64,000 bases of DNA, taken from Ricinus communis (Eukaryota > Streptophyta > Magnoliopsida > Malpighiales > Euphorbiaceae). The notes below the pieces were generated by a model. The model searched no databases. It was not told the origin of the DNA and saw only the letters and a program-made list of their open reading frames with translations. Positions within the stretch are counted from its first letter, which is position 1. Every line of letters begins with the position of its first letter. The stretch lies in NCBI RefSeq assembly GCF_019578655.1, contig NC_063257.1:22320001-22384000 (forward strand), written 5' to 3'. The position numbers were made by a program, and so were the translations under genes. Shown here in pieces: positions 37,509-49,700 of this stretch.

Positions 37509-38192
37509 TTGGATGCCCGTACTAGATTTCAAGTTGCTGTTCTCTATCAGGACTACATGGATCCTAAAGTAGCCAGCATGTTCAAGAAGATGAACTTCAT
37601 GCCTACAATGGGGCTAGGAAAGAATCAACAAGGTATGGTGGAGCTACTGGACTTCAAAGGTCAGAAGACTTGGCATGGATTGGGTTATTCCAAAGAGGAA
37701 GATGAAGGCAAACTAAAGGATAAGACTCTAAAAGACATATTCGTCAAGGAGTACAAGCCCTACTCTAGGGAGCTTGAACCTATCATTGTAGCTGGGATTG
37801 AGGTACTGTGGTTCGAGATCTTTAAGAACCTGATCATCGACAGGATGGTCGAGCTGAGTATTAAGGAAGTCCGAGAGAAGGTCACCGCCAAGATAGAAGA
37901 GCTGAAGCTAGAAGAGTCCACCATTATGTCAGAGAAAATGAGTCAAGAGGAGCTAACTGCTCTTATAAAAGATAATGCTGTTCATGTCTTTTACGATGAT
38001 GTAATAATGTCCGAAATTTATGAGGAAGATGTTTCTTTCTTTTCTAAGATCAATGATATGAATGATTTTGCTTACTTGTGTGATGTTTTTCCGTATGGTA
38101 GTGTGCATTTTGATAATCATGACATGTGCATGTTTGACATCAATTTCATACAAATTGATTCATTTAATTTAGGCACAGATGCAAATCCATGA
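37509..38192 (+). pseudogene. G-patch-like linker between protease and reverse transcriptase, Ogre type
   Basis: A 227-aa open frame contains MGLGKNQQGMVE and TWHGLGYSKEE, matching the glycine-rich G-patch-like spacer seen in Ogre/Tat polyproteins. C-terminal parts (PIIVAGIE, then an acidic region with FPYGSVHFD) lead towards RT. It is the longest open piece of this element. A separate host gene is unlikely given the flanking gag/protease and RT pieces in order. Confidence 0.72.
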
Positions 38193-38198
38193 AACATT

Positions 38199-38475
38199 TT
38201 GATAGCTCATGATATAACTCTTGAGGTATATAGAGAATTCAAAAGAATAATAGAAAAAAGAAAAATAATATTTGCTTGGTCATATGACAACATGCCAAGT
38301 CTAAACAGGAAAATAACAGAGCACCATATCTTGACTTATCCGCACATCAAGCCAGTCAAACAAAAGATGAAAAGATTAAGGCCAGAATAGGTAGAGAAAA
38401 TATAAGAAGAGGTTGTTAAGCAAGTAATGGCCAACTTCCTTGATGTGGTTGACTACCCCAAATGGTTGGCTAATT
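38199..38475 (+). pseudogene. N-terminal end of the Ogre-type reverse transcriptase
   Basis: RKIIFAWSYDNMPSLNRKI and EHHILTYPHIKPVKQKMKRL are the conserved lead-in of Tat-type RT. FLDVVDYPKWLANYT follows after stops. The gypsy sequence stops at about 38475 in mid-domain. Confidence 0.82.
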
Positions 38476-39640
38476 ATACCTTTGTGTCCCTTATCCCCAA
38501 AGTAAAAGAAATCCTGAATCTATGAAAGATCTTATGCCTATTAACCTTTGCGATGTTGTGTACAAGAATATTTCTAAGGTATTGGCTAATAAACTTAAGT
38601 ATGTTCTCTCCCATGTTGTCAATATCTCTCAAAGTGCCTTTGTATCTAGTAGATTAATAACTGATAATGCCATCATAGCTTTTGAAATATTCGATTCTAT
38701 GAAACATCGAATTAAAAGTAAAAAAAAGGGTTTGTGCTTTTAAATTAGATATGTGAAAAGCTTATGATCACATTGAATGGAGCTATCTTGAAAATGTGCT
38801 TTGTAAGATCAAATTCCCTCCTTACTTCATTCAATTGATTATGTGGTGTCTCTCTAGTACCTCTTTCTCTTTTCTTGACAATGGCCAACTAAAAGGTTTT
38901 CTAAAGCCTAGTAGAGGCTTTCGCCAGGGAGACCCCATTTCACCTTACCTATTCATATTATATGTTGAAGGTTTATCTACTACGGTAAGGAAAACTTTGA
39001 GAACTAATGAACTTCATGGAGTTAAAGTTTGCAGGAATAGTCCAGAAGTTTCTCACCTATTTATCTATAGATGATAGCATATTATTTTGCAAGGCTAATA
39101 ACAGGGAGTCCAAAAAATAAAGCATATTCTTTTAGCATGTGAGGCAGAATTGGGCCAAAAGATTAGTTATGAGAAGTCTGAAATCTCCTTCAACATTAAT
39201 GTCCCAAGTCGTGTACGTAATAACTCAAAGCAATTCTTGATGTAGGAGAAGTGGGCCAATTTCCCAAATACTTGGGATTGCCAACTCTTATAGGGAGATC
39301 GAAAAAACTGATATTTGGCCACTTCAAGGATCAGATTTGTAAAAAAGAAATTGGGTTAAAAGGCAAAGGTGCTATTAATGGCGGGTAAGGAGGTATTGAT
39401 CAAGTCTATAGCACAAGCCATGCCTATATGCATTATGACTTGTTTTAAACTCCTATCTTTTTGCAATGATATTCAGTAGATGATTGAGAGATTTTGGCAA
39501 GGGAATTTACAGAATGAGCACAAAATGCATTGGCTTCAACGGGAAAATATGTGTTTAGCCAAAAGAAGTGGGGGACTTGGTTTTCTGGATTTTCAAAACT
39601 TTAATACAACCTTGTTAGCCAAACAAGGATGAAGGCTAAG
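38476..39640 (+). pseudogene. L1-type LINE reverse transcriptase fragment
   Basis: Directly after the gypsy RT start come LIPKVKE, MKDLMPINLCDVVYKNISKV, LITDNAIIAFEI, KPSRGFRQGDPISPYLFILY and, one frame over, SIDDSILFCKANN (the catalytic box, family norm FADD). Later shifted frames give a conserved downstream LINE region. The 5' half of ORF2 including the endonuclease, the ORF2 C-terminus and any poly-A tail are absent. It is a decayed internal fragment, not a full insertion. Confidence 0.88.
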
Positions 39641-39714
39641 TCTAGCCCATTTTAGTTAAACCCAACCTCTATTTAAATTGTTAACCTAATTAACTAATAA
39701 TTATGTACAGAGGC
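39641..39714. other. Junction segment between LINE fragment and Athila-like LTR
   Basis: About 75 bp of AT-rich sequence, possibly a last bit of LINE or the host target. Nothing is recognised. Confidence 0.3.
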
Positions 39715-41192
39715 TGATGAGCTACTTATGCAGCTACAATCTAAGGCAGTGAACCTATTGATGCAGACTAGCACTAATTTTGAGTATCAAGGTCGTATTC
39801 TTAGGAAAAGGCGAGCCTAGAACTACACCAGCGCCTTATATTATCTAAACTTAAAAAATAGTGACGAAGTTACTAATCTATGACTAGGTGCAAGCTAAAT
39901 GATTAGCTAAATGCCAAGCAATCTGCAAAGGTTTAGTGAAATAATCAAGGAAAGAAAGCGAACCCAACGGGGACCTAAGCTAGTTAGATTGTAACAAAGA
40001 TAGAAATTAGATTGATTACCAATTGTGATTACCCGTGAGCGGATTCTAAATTGAATTTGAGTTCCCTCTCTAGAACATCGAATTCCTAAGCCCTTAAACG
40101 ACGGAATCTCTTCCTAGCGATTGATTTTAGGTTAGTCTTAAGATTAATCCACTGCTATTAAGAGTTGTTAATTCTTAATCTAGCTAGTCAATTACCCTTA
40201 TCTCTAAGTGGTTATTAACTAGTTCCTGCTATTCAAAATTCCAATTACTAAATAAATTTCTCAATTACAAAAAGCAATCTAACGAACTCAATTCACAACG
40301 TCTTATGAATAATGCGACATCTTATTAATACTGAAAGTAAGAAGAATACAAGAATTGATAATCAAAATCTTATAAACATGAAGTGCAATCAAACAAACAA
40401 AGGAACCCCAATGGGTTCAGCAGCTCTAGCTACTCATGCTAGTGAATAAAATAAATTAAAGAACAAATGCAGAAGAGAAAATTGGAAACATGTATACCCT
40501 TCTTCTTCAAATCAGATGAGCAGTCCTAATCTCCAAATCCGAATAATGAACCTCGAATTGCCTCTTGAATGCCTCAAAATCTACTCTTGATCTTCAATGT
40601 GATGCTTGAACCACTGAAATCCGTCCTTCAATGTTCGAAATGGTCTTCCAAAGTTGAACGTCGAAGTTTGGAAAGAGGTGGCTCGCGTGCGTTATGAGAT
40701 CTAATTTCAGAAAACTGAACCCTACAAAAGAAATCGAAATTGCCTATATAAATGTCTCAGCACGGCCGTGGTCAAGCCCGTGCTAGTCAGCACGGATGGA
40801 GTTCAGGCCGTGTTCAACCTCCGAGTCCCAAAATTAATCCTTTGCTCCCTGACCGTGCCCTCGCTAGTGTTGAGCCACCACAAGCCGTGCTAGAGACTGT
40901 GGTGGCCTTGGAAACCATGCTGAAAGGCCATATTTAAGGATCAAAGGTCAATGGTTCAACACCGCTAGAGTCCAGGCCATGCTCAACCTTGAAATGCTAG
41001 CCTTTGTTCAATTTTGATGGATTTCAGTCCGTATTCGCACATATCGCCCTCAAATACTGATAATGTCCATCAATGATCACCTGAAACATAAAAGAAACAA
41101 AAAACACAGGTGATTCTAGAATAAAACAAGATAACTATGCATAAAAATAGAAGTAATTGGGCATATAAACATGTGTAACACAATGCATATCA
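39715..41192 (-). repeat. 3' LTR of the second Athila-like element
   Basis: In element sense it starts TGATATGCATTG and ends about GCTCATCA. It includes a GC-rich patch at 40750-40930 with the palindrome CACGGCCGTG. The frame at 40752-40937 is a by-product. Confidence 0.68.
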
Positions 41193-41232
41193 AATCACCC
41201 CACACTTAAACTTTTGCTTGTCCTCAAGCAAT
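41193..41232 (-). promoter_or_regulatory. Polypurine tract of the second Athila-like element
   Basis: In element sense TTGAGGACAAGCAAAAG then TTTAAGTGTGGGG directly before the LTR. Confidence 0.75.
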
Positions 41233-42950
41233 CAATAACTCAATACATATACAAGCAACAATCACCCCTCAAAATCCATGCTAAGGTTCACAACTTAACC
41301 TTATTCAACATATAAAGAATGAAACACAAGTAGCTAAGCAAATCGTACACCTTCAAAGAAGAACTATAATAATACCATCTCGAAGTACAACATATATAAC
41401 AACTCGACATTAAAGACTAGGAATCATTGCCTCATAGGGATCTCTCAAATCACTCATAGTGTTTATAGGTAAATAAAAAGATTCTCTCAATGCAGCTGCA
41501 CAAAACCTGTTTACCATAAGCTTGCTCACAAACCCCATCTTCGCTATTGCGAATAAATGAATACCAAAATCAAAGGGTCTTTATAAGGGTTGAAATGTGG
41601 CTAAGGTAAAGGTAAGAATATTTGGATAGAAGTGTAAAGTAATACTAAAAGATCATGTAATCATTTAGAATGAATGTTTCAGGAACTGAATGCCAAATCA
41701 ACAAAAGTATCACTAAGCCTTATTTGAAGTAGAGGATGCTCAAAGAATTGAATCCAAAAGAGAAAAGAGCTAAGAAAGAAGCACAATAGACACTTGGTAG
41801 AATTTTTCTTTTTTTTTTTCTCCTTTTTTTTATATGCCACAATAGCTTACACAGGGGCTGCATGGTTAATGACACAAACAAAGAGAATAGTTATACAATT
41901 TGGATTGAAGGGGGCATCAAGGAATGATTAAAAGGACTAAGTGAATTTATAACAAAATTAGGCACTATAATTCCATAAAAGAAGAAGCATATCACATAAT
42001 TATTCAGCATACAGGGTAGAAGAAAAGACAAATGTAGAGAATGGTATAAATATAGTGTATAGGTATAAATCATGAAGAAAAGGTTAAGGCTTAAAACTGG
42101 CTGATTAATAGAAACAAAGGGTAGGCTTTTGGCCAAATGTGGTGAATCCTAAGTTGCCCAAATTATTTAATGGTATTCAAAAATTCGTGTAACCTTAACA
42201 AGCATTACAAAGCAAGTTCTAGAAATAAAATTAAGTACAATGCACACTCAAACAAGAAAGGTCATGAGCATAATTGCCATGGATGCTCAAATTTTGATTG
42301 AAAAAAAAAACTCACGTTTTTAAATAGCTAAAATTTGCAATTGGTTCCCAAACTTATCAATTGAATCATCACATAAATGGTATAAGAGATTGGCGTAATC
42401 AAAGTTCAAAGATAAAGGCTAGAAATTTGCAAAGAACTCAAGCAGCATCGGTTTAACCCGGCCAAAGTGACATATTGAACACAGTAAAATTGCTTTCCAA
42501 GAGCAAAAATTGAGAGGGACAATTAATTATAAGTGTGTGAATTAAATCATTAATTACAAAAGAACAAACTAAGCTTAAATGATATGAAAACCATAGGTCC
42601 TAACATCCTAAGAATTGTCCATTATCATTACCTAAACACATCATGTGTGAATAAATACAATCAAGGGATAATAAAACCACCGATTCCCACCCACACTTTA
42701 ATGGAACACTGCCCTCAATGTTGGAAAGAGTGGGTATATAACATAGATAACACGTAATAAGAGTGAAGATCATATCAAATGTACATAGCATAAAGGTAAG
42801 GCAAAGTGTTCAAATAAAAGAACATAAGATGCAAGAAAAAGGAAAGAAAATAAAATAAAATAAAAAATGCAAAAGAAACGAAATAAAAGAAAAATAAAGA
42901 AAGAAAATAAAAGGAAAAGGAAAAGAAATAAAACATAAAATTTCACTACT
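41233..42950 (-). other. Non-coding interior of the second Athila-like element
   Basis: AT-rich, with a pyrimidine-rich tract near 41806-41832, the second purine motif (42681-42726) and purine-rich low-complexity sequence at 42840-42930. Short open frames (41891-42136, 42600-42791) have no recognisable domains. Confidence 0.5.
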
Positions 42951-43539
42951 GGTAGTCTGATTGAGGCACATCCTCACTGGCTGCATCGGTTGGAGGGTGA
43001 GGAGGAGAGGAAGGCGCTGAGGGAGGGGGCGGTGGTGGTGGCATAGGATCTGTGAAACAACCTGCTAAATCAAACTCCATGTCATCAATGAACCACTAAG
43101 ATTGTGCTCCTGAATCTGCTATCTTTTGTATCTTCTCCGCCATGAGGTCCATCTGGGTGGCCTGCCTATCCAATCCAAGCATAAGCTGCTTGTGGGACTG
43201 GGCGCAATATTGAATTTTAAAACACTTTGTTATACTTAGAAAAATAAATAGTGTTTGCTTAAGCTTCTTTGGATTTCGAGCGTCTGAAAATACTCGTACC
43301 ACCATTCTTAAGCTTATTACAACCACAAAACTCAACCATATATGCTCTAAATTTTGCTCGACATTCCACGCATTAACTTCGGTGCTACTCATTAAGGCGA
43401 TGCCTGATGCGATGACGAGGCAGTTCATGACACGACTACAACTACGCTCTGCACTAATTCTGACTGTGGTGCCCACCATCGAAACAACAATCGAAGCATC
43501 CCAAGGTCGGCCTGCACTAATCACTTGAAGAAACAGCAC
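42950..43539 (-). pseudogene. Chimeric open frame across two retroelements
   Basis: The 147-aa frame 43096-43539 joins two sources. Its C-terminal part (LGLDRQATQMDLMAEKIQKI) and the Pro-rich tail beyond the stop (MPPPPPPPSAP, about 42960-43060) resemble the end of Athila-like internal ORFs. Its N-terminal part lies in the leader of the next gypsy element. The join is near 43200. I do not think it is a gene. Confidence 0.45.
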
Positions 43540-43744
43540 GAGTCTACCGCGATTCAGATCTTACTATCGCTATAACGCTCATTCTCAATACAGCATCAAA
43601 GACAAGCTCATAACAAAAGAATGATAGACTCTTTAACATAGTGAAAGCTGAGACACTAGAGTCAATGAAAACAATAAGACAGACTTGATCCTAGCTACAC
43701 AGTACCAAGAATCTTAACCTAGGTCGAACAAAATCTAAACCTAA

Positions 43745-43756
43745 GCTCTGATACTA
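43745..43756 (-). promoter_or_regulatory. Primer binding site (initiator tRNA-Met type), third gypsy family
   Basis: In element sense TAGTATCAGAGC, one base from the standard TGGTATCAGAGC, four bases from the LTR end. Confidence 0.75.
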
Positions 43757-43760
43757 ACTT

Positions 43761-46212
43761 TGTCATGATCCGACCTGTGGGCCCGTGACCGGCACTAAGG
43801 AATGGGTAGGCGTAAGGCCACTAAATCCCATAGTAAGCATGACCATTCACTAACTCAATCAAATTGAAATTCAGACTCAATCCAAAGCACTGATTCATAA
43901 TTAACCTTAACCATCAAATCCTATATATTTAATTCGGTCTGCCAGCATAATTAGGCAAGACCTAAATTTACATAAAATTACAAACTGATAAGTCTAAAAT
44001 TTCTACTGCGGAGAAACTAGAATTTTAAAAGTTAACATACCAATGAATTCAATTACATCTAACCCGAGGATGAAGGAATCGGGCTGCTAGATGAAAAACA
44101 CTAAGGAAAAACTAACCATACCTGAAAAATAGTGAAATTGATACTGTCAGTCTCGAGAGTGAGTTAAAATCATATATCCCAAAATAAAATATAAAAATTC
44201 AATAAAATATTTGTTTAATTAAAATAAAATATGCATGCCATGCTATGCTTCTGCAAAATAAAATAGAATAAATTTTTTTCATACCATGGGACGGAGTACC
44301 TCAGTAAAACCCTAATCCCAACATTAACATCTCGACTCTCTCATTCCAATAGAACTGGCGCCCAGAGAGCGAAGGTCGACCAGGGTCCTTAACTCCAGTC
44401 TGGTCACTTAATTATCACTATCAGTCTTCGCCTTTTGGCTCTCTTACTCTAATAAGATTGGCGCCTAGAGAGCGAAGCTCGACCAAGGTCCTTAACTCCA
44501 GTCTGGTCACTTAGGTTTCCAAATAAGCCGGCGCCCAGAGAGCGATGCTCGACCAGGGATATTTACTCCGACAAACTCACTCTACCCAGCCCAGAGAGCA
44601 ATGTTCGACCAGGGCAAGTCCTAAATTTACCTTTTAAAAATTTACAAACCTTTACCCCTTTATTTTATGTCTCTGATTCATACCGGTGCGCACACGGTCC
44701 TGATGCAACTTATCAAATAGCATGTTCTACTGCCGTCCCATCCCTAGTCAACACGACAGCAATAAAATCATAATACAGAAAATGAAACATATATAAACAG
44801 TAAATAACTAAATAATTAAAATATTAATCATTTAATCAGAGATATCGCGTAAAAATCTTAGCATGACACACGTAAACAGATATATGAGTTTAACTCACAG
44901 ATCAGACGACCTTCTAGCTCTGCTCCGATGCCTCGGGTGAAGCTAGCCGATCTGACGGATTATCTAATCACGGAAAACAATTTAATCAATAACATTGAAA
45001 CATTTGACAATTAACCCTAGGTCTAGACTCCTAGGACTGACTATCTAAGAATCTCGACTCGGAAGAATCCTACCAAAAATTCGGCAGAACCTCCCCGAAT
45101 TTACAGACATTTACCCCCTGTATAACGGGTCCAGAACCTACCAGAAAACACTTCAAATATTTCAACAATTTATCTTAACAGGAGTCAGGTCCCTAAGACT
45201 TCACTATTTTTTCCAACTCCGCCACACATCACAAATCACGACTAAATGCAGACAGTCCGACAATTAATTATTTTAACTCACAATATTTTTCTAATGCTCA
45301 ACAAAATTCAATAAATACATAAATTTTACCAATGAATTCTAAAATCAACGGGCCAGAGAATTACCAAGACGCTTGATTGCTCGGTCGACTCGCCTCCAGC
45401 CGCCGGAGTTCGATCGACGATCCGAGCAGGCCTACGGACTCGAAACAACGCGCTGACAATGATCCCAGCTATCGATCTTCCGATCCGAGCCCCGATCATC
45501 CAGAGAGATTTACAGACGATCTCGGTCGTCAATTTTCAAACGGAGTCCGATCGCCATGAAAGCGATGCCATTGGAAAGCTTGAGCTGAGGAGAGTCTGGA
45601 TATGCCCTCCGATCGGCCATAGCTCGCTGGAACTCGCTGGAAAAGCATGAAATCTCCGGTTGCCACCCATTTTCTCTCTCCACCATGAACTTCCAACTCC
45701 GGCCACCATTTGCGACACCACCACTGCCAAAATGAAGCTCAGGCCGAGGGGAGTTGATCGCCACCCGACTTGGTTGTCGAAGCTGCCGGAAACGCCTAGA
45801 ATGGCTTCCGGAAGCCGCTGCCTCCTTCGTGTTCTTCTGCTCCCTACCGCCCGACTCGTCAACGCCAGCTGCTTTGTCGGCCAGCTCCGCCGCACCCAGA
45901 CGGTCGGCCACCGACGACCGCACAACTAGTCTTCTTCTTCCCTGCGATCTCCCTCTCTCCCGATTCTCTTCTTTCTCCTTTTCTTTTCTTTCTTCCCTAT
46001 ATCGACATTTGGTCCCTTAACTTTTTTTCTTTACCATTTAGTCTCTTAACTCTTTTAATTACAACAATTTTGTCCTGCAAAAATTTCTAATTAATCCTTA
46101 AACTTTTCTTTAGCTTTTCAATTAATAACTATTTAATTTGGGGCAAACCAGAATTATTAAAAATATATAATTACTTATTTACCCTTTGCTTTTAAATGTA
46201 AAATTATCAAAA
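43761..46212 (-). repeat. LTR of the third gypsy family, copy 1 (5'-truncated)
   Basis: It shares its terminal part (GGGCCCGTGACCGGCACT, GGAATGGGTAGG) and an ACTGTCAGTCTCGAGAGTGAG block with copies at 59101 and 62834. A GC-rich part (about 45370-45930) contains overlapping open frames on both strands (45510-45923 and 45536-45925 on -, 45754-46020 on +) that look like GC-driven artefacts. Four copies of a GGCGCCCAGAGAGCG motif lie at 44357-44614. Confidence 0.82.
44357..44614. repeat. Four-fold GGCGCCCAGAGAGCG...CGACCAGGG motif inside the LTR
   Basis: Copies lie at 44357-44385, 44460-44488, 44530-44558 and 44587-44614. Each is about 28 bp with the pattern CCAGAGAGC(G/A), then GCTCGACCAGGG. 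The same motif occurs three times in each of the other two LTR copies (59697-59847; 61992-62142 inverted). Confidence 0.88.
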
Positions 46213-46526
46213 TACCCTTACCGACATATTTACTCACAAATATACCAAAATTACGGGGTTATTTCCTGAGATTCATAAATATCCTCGTATTACCGAGTTG
46301 TTCTCACATATTAAAAAATTTACCCCTTCTACGAGGCTATGTTCTCATATTTAAAAATTTACCCATTCCACGAGGCTGTTTTCTTATACTCATAATTAGA
46401 CTAATTTTATGGGGTTGTTTTCTCAGATTCATAAATATACACATTTTACGAGGCTATTTTCTAATATTGATAAATATACCATTTTTACGGGGTCATCTTC
46501 TCATACTAAATTATTAGCACTATTAT

Positions 46527-46718
46527 GCTGCTGTTTTTTTAAATTCATAAATACACATATTTTTTACAGGGTTATTTTTTTATATTGACAAATATACCCC
46601 TTTTACGGGGTTATTTTCTCATATATTATGTCACTGTTTTTTAAATTCATAAATACACATATTTTTTACAGGGTTATTTTTTTATATTGACAAATATACC
46701 CCTTTTACGGGGTTATTT
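46527..46718. repeat. Local duplication of about 93 bp inside array 2
   Basis: 46527-46618 and 46626-46718 share an aberrant monomer pair with TTTTTTACAGGGTTATTTTT. This suggests a recent local slippage. Confidence 0.7.
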
Positions 46719-49700
46719 TCTCATATTATAAAATTAACCCATTTAAGGGGTTGTTTTCTCATACTCACAAGTATACCAAAATTACGAGGTTATTTTCTTC
46801 GATTGATAAATATTCTTGTATCACGGGGTTATTTTCTAATATTTATAAATATACCCCTCTTACGAGGTTGGTTTCTCATATTAAAAAATTTACTCCTTCT
46901 ACGAGGCTGTTTTATCAGACTCGCAATTACACTACTTTTACAGGGTTGTTTTCTCAGATTCATAAATATAAACGTTTTACAGGGTCGTTCTATCATATAG
47001 AATTATTAGCACTATTCTCTAGTTGTTTTCTCAAATTTATAAATATACACGTTTTACGGGGTTATTTTCTTACATGGACAAATATACCCCTTATACGGGA
47101 TTGCTTTCTCATATTATAAAATTAATCCATTTAAGGGGTTGTTATCTCATATTCACAAATATACCAAACTTACGGGGTTATTTCCTCCGAATTATAAATA
47201 TCCCCGTATTTATGGGGTTATTTTCTCATATTAAAAAATTCACCCCTTCTACGAGCCTGTTTTCTTAGACTCGCAATTACAATACTTTTACGGGATTGTT
47301 TTCTCATATTCATAAATATACACGTTTTACGGAGTTATTTTCTTATATTGACAAATATAACCCTTTACGGGATTGTTTTCTCATATTATAAAATTAACAC
47401 ATTTAAGGGGTTATTTTCTCATACTCACAAATATACCAATTTATGGGGTTATTTTCTTCGATTAATAAATATCCCTGTATTATGGAGTTGTTTTCTCATA
47501 TTAAGAAATTTACCCCTTTTATGAGGCTGTTTTCTCATATTAAACGATTTACCGGTTCTATGAGGCTGTTATCTTAAACTCGCAATTACACTACTTTTAC
47601 AGTATTGTTTTCTCAGAATCATAAATATACACGTTTTACGGAGTTATTTTTCTTATATTGACAAATATACCCCTTTTACGAGGTTATTTTCTCATATTAT
47701 AAAATTAACGCATTTAAGGGGTTGTTTCCTCATACTCACAAATATACAAAAATAACGGGATTATTTTCTTCGATTGATAAATATCCCCGCGTTACGTGGT
47801 TATTTTCTAATATTTATAAATATACCCCTTCTATGAGGCTATTTTCTTAGGCTTGCAGTTACACTACTTTTACGGGGTTGTTTTGTCAGATTCATAAATA
47901 TACATGTTTTACGAGGTTATTTTTTTATATTGAGAAATATACCACTTTTACGGTATTGTTATCACATATTATAAAATTAACTCATTTAAGGGGTTGTTTT
48001 CTCATACTCACAAATATACTAAACTTACGGGGTTATTTTCTCGGATTGATAAATATCGTCGTATTACGGGGTTATTTTCTCATATTAAAAAATTCACCCC
48101 TTCTACGAGGCTGTTTTCTCAAACTAGCAATTACACTACTTTTACGAGATTGTTTTCTTATATTCATAAATGTACAAATTTTACAGGATTATTTTCTTAT
48201 ATTAACAAATATACCACTTTTACCAGGTTATTTTCTTATATTAACAAATATACTCCTTTTACGGGGTTGTTTTCTCATGTTATAAAATTTACCTCCTTCT
48301 ACAAGGCTGTTTTGTCAGACTTGCAATTACACTACTTTTACTGGGTTATTTTCTTATATTGAAAAATATACCACCTTTACGAGGTCGTTTTCTCATATTA
48401 ATTTATTAGCACTATTCTGAAGTTGTTTTCTCAAATTTATAAATATACACATTCTACGGGATTATTTTCTTATGTTGGCAAATATACCCCTTATACGGGG
48501 TTGTTTTCTCATATTATAAAATTAATCTATTTAAGGGGTTGTTTTTTCATACTCACAAATATACCAAACTTACAGGGTTATTTTCTCCGATTGATAAATA
48601 TCCCCGTATTACGGGGTTGTTTTCTCATATTAAAAAATTTATGGCCTCTACGAGGTTGTCTTCTCGGACTTTTACACTACTTTTATGGGATCATTTTCTC
48701 ATATTCATAAATATACACGTTTTACGATATTATTTTCTTATATTGACAAATATACCATTTTTACGGGGTGATTTTCTCATATTGAGAAATATACCCCTTT
48801 TACGGGGTCTTTTTCTCATATAAAATTATTAGCACGATTCTTGGGTTGTTTTCTCAAATATATAAATATACACGTTTTACGTAGTTATTTTTTTATGTTG
48901 GCAAATATACTCCTTTTATGGGATTTTTTTTATAATGTAAAATTAATCCATTTAAGTGGTTATTCTCTCATACTCACAAATATACCAAAATTACGGGGTT
49001 ATTTTCTTTGATTGATAAATATCAACATATTATAGGGTTGTTTTCTAATATTTATAAAAATAACCCTTCTACGAGGCTGTTTTCTCATATTAAAAAATTT
49101 ACCCGTTCTACGAGGCTGTTTTCTTAAACTCGCAATTACACTACTGTTACGGAGTTGTTTTTCTGGTTCATAAATATACACGTTTTACGGAGTTTTTTTC
49201 TTATATTGATAAACATACTACTTTTACCGGGTCATCTTCTCATACTAAATTATTAGCACTATTATGGTGTTGTTTTCTCAAATTCATAAATATACACGTT
49301 TTACGGGATTACTTTCTTATATGGACAAATATACCCCTTTTACGGGATTGTTTTCTCATATTATAAAATTAAACCATTTAAGCGGTTGTTTTCTCATACA
49401 TACAAATATACCAAAATTATGGAGTTATTTTCTTCGATTGATAAATATCCCCGTATTACGAAGTTGTTTTCTAATATTTATAAATATACCCCTCTTACGA
49501 GTTTGTTTTCTCATATTAAAAAATTAACCCCTTCTATGAGGCTGTTTTTTCATACTCGCAATTACACCACTTTTACGAGGTTGTTTTCTCATATTAATAA
49601 ATATACATGTTTTACTGGGTTATTTTCTTATATTTAGAAATATACCACTTATACGGGGTCATTTTCTCATATAAAATTATTATCACTAATCTAGGGTTGT

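Larger units (their letters stand above)
32000..38475 (+). mobile_element. Ogre/Tat-type gypsy retrotransposon, truncated
   Basis: The order is LTR-like DNA with a TATA box (about 32.0-34.15 kb), a tRNA-Arg-type PBS (34159-34176), gag, protease, a G-patch-like segment and the start of reverse transcriptase, all on +. It ends abruptly at about 38475, where a LINE reverse transcriptase begins. The 3' half of pol and the 3' LTR are missing. Many stops and frameshifts show an old copy. The left end is approximate. Confidence 0.8.
39715..43200 (-). mobile_element. Second Athila-like element remnant (3' LTR and part of the interior)
   Basis: A TGAT...ATCA LTR (39715-41192) adjoins a GAGGACAAGC/GTGGGG purine tract (41193-41232), giving a - strand orientation. 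The interior (41193-43200) has a second purine motif at 42681-42726 and a Pro-rich coding tail near 42950-43200, but no pol domain. The element is cut off at about 43200 by the leader of another gypsy family; its 5' LTR is missing from the window. The left LTR end is inferred from the TGAT/ATCA symmetry. Confidence 0.72.
43200..46212 (-). mobile_element. Third gypsy family: leader, PBS and 5' LTR (partial element)
   Basis: A PBS of initiator tRNA-Met type (43745-43756) lies just below an LTR that starts TGTCATGATCCG (43761) on +, so the element reads on -. Only about 550 bp of leader remain before the second Athila-like element. The LTR runs to about 46212, where the minisatellite begins, without reaching the expected TGTTACA-type terminus, so its U3 start is missing. 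Confidence 0.75.

Noticed and set aside
40752..40937. 61-aa frame in the Athila-like LTR
   Set aside because: Lies in a GC-rich LTR patch with CACGGCCGTG palindromes; no domain.
45377..46020. Long open frames on both strands in LTR copy 1 (for example 137 aa at 45510-45923)
   Set aside because: They overlap in opposite directions in a GC-rich LTR segment and similar but unrelated frames occur in the other LTR copies; composition artefact.
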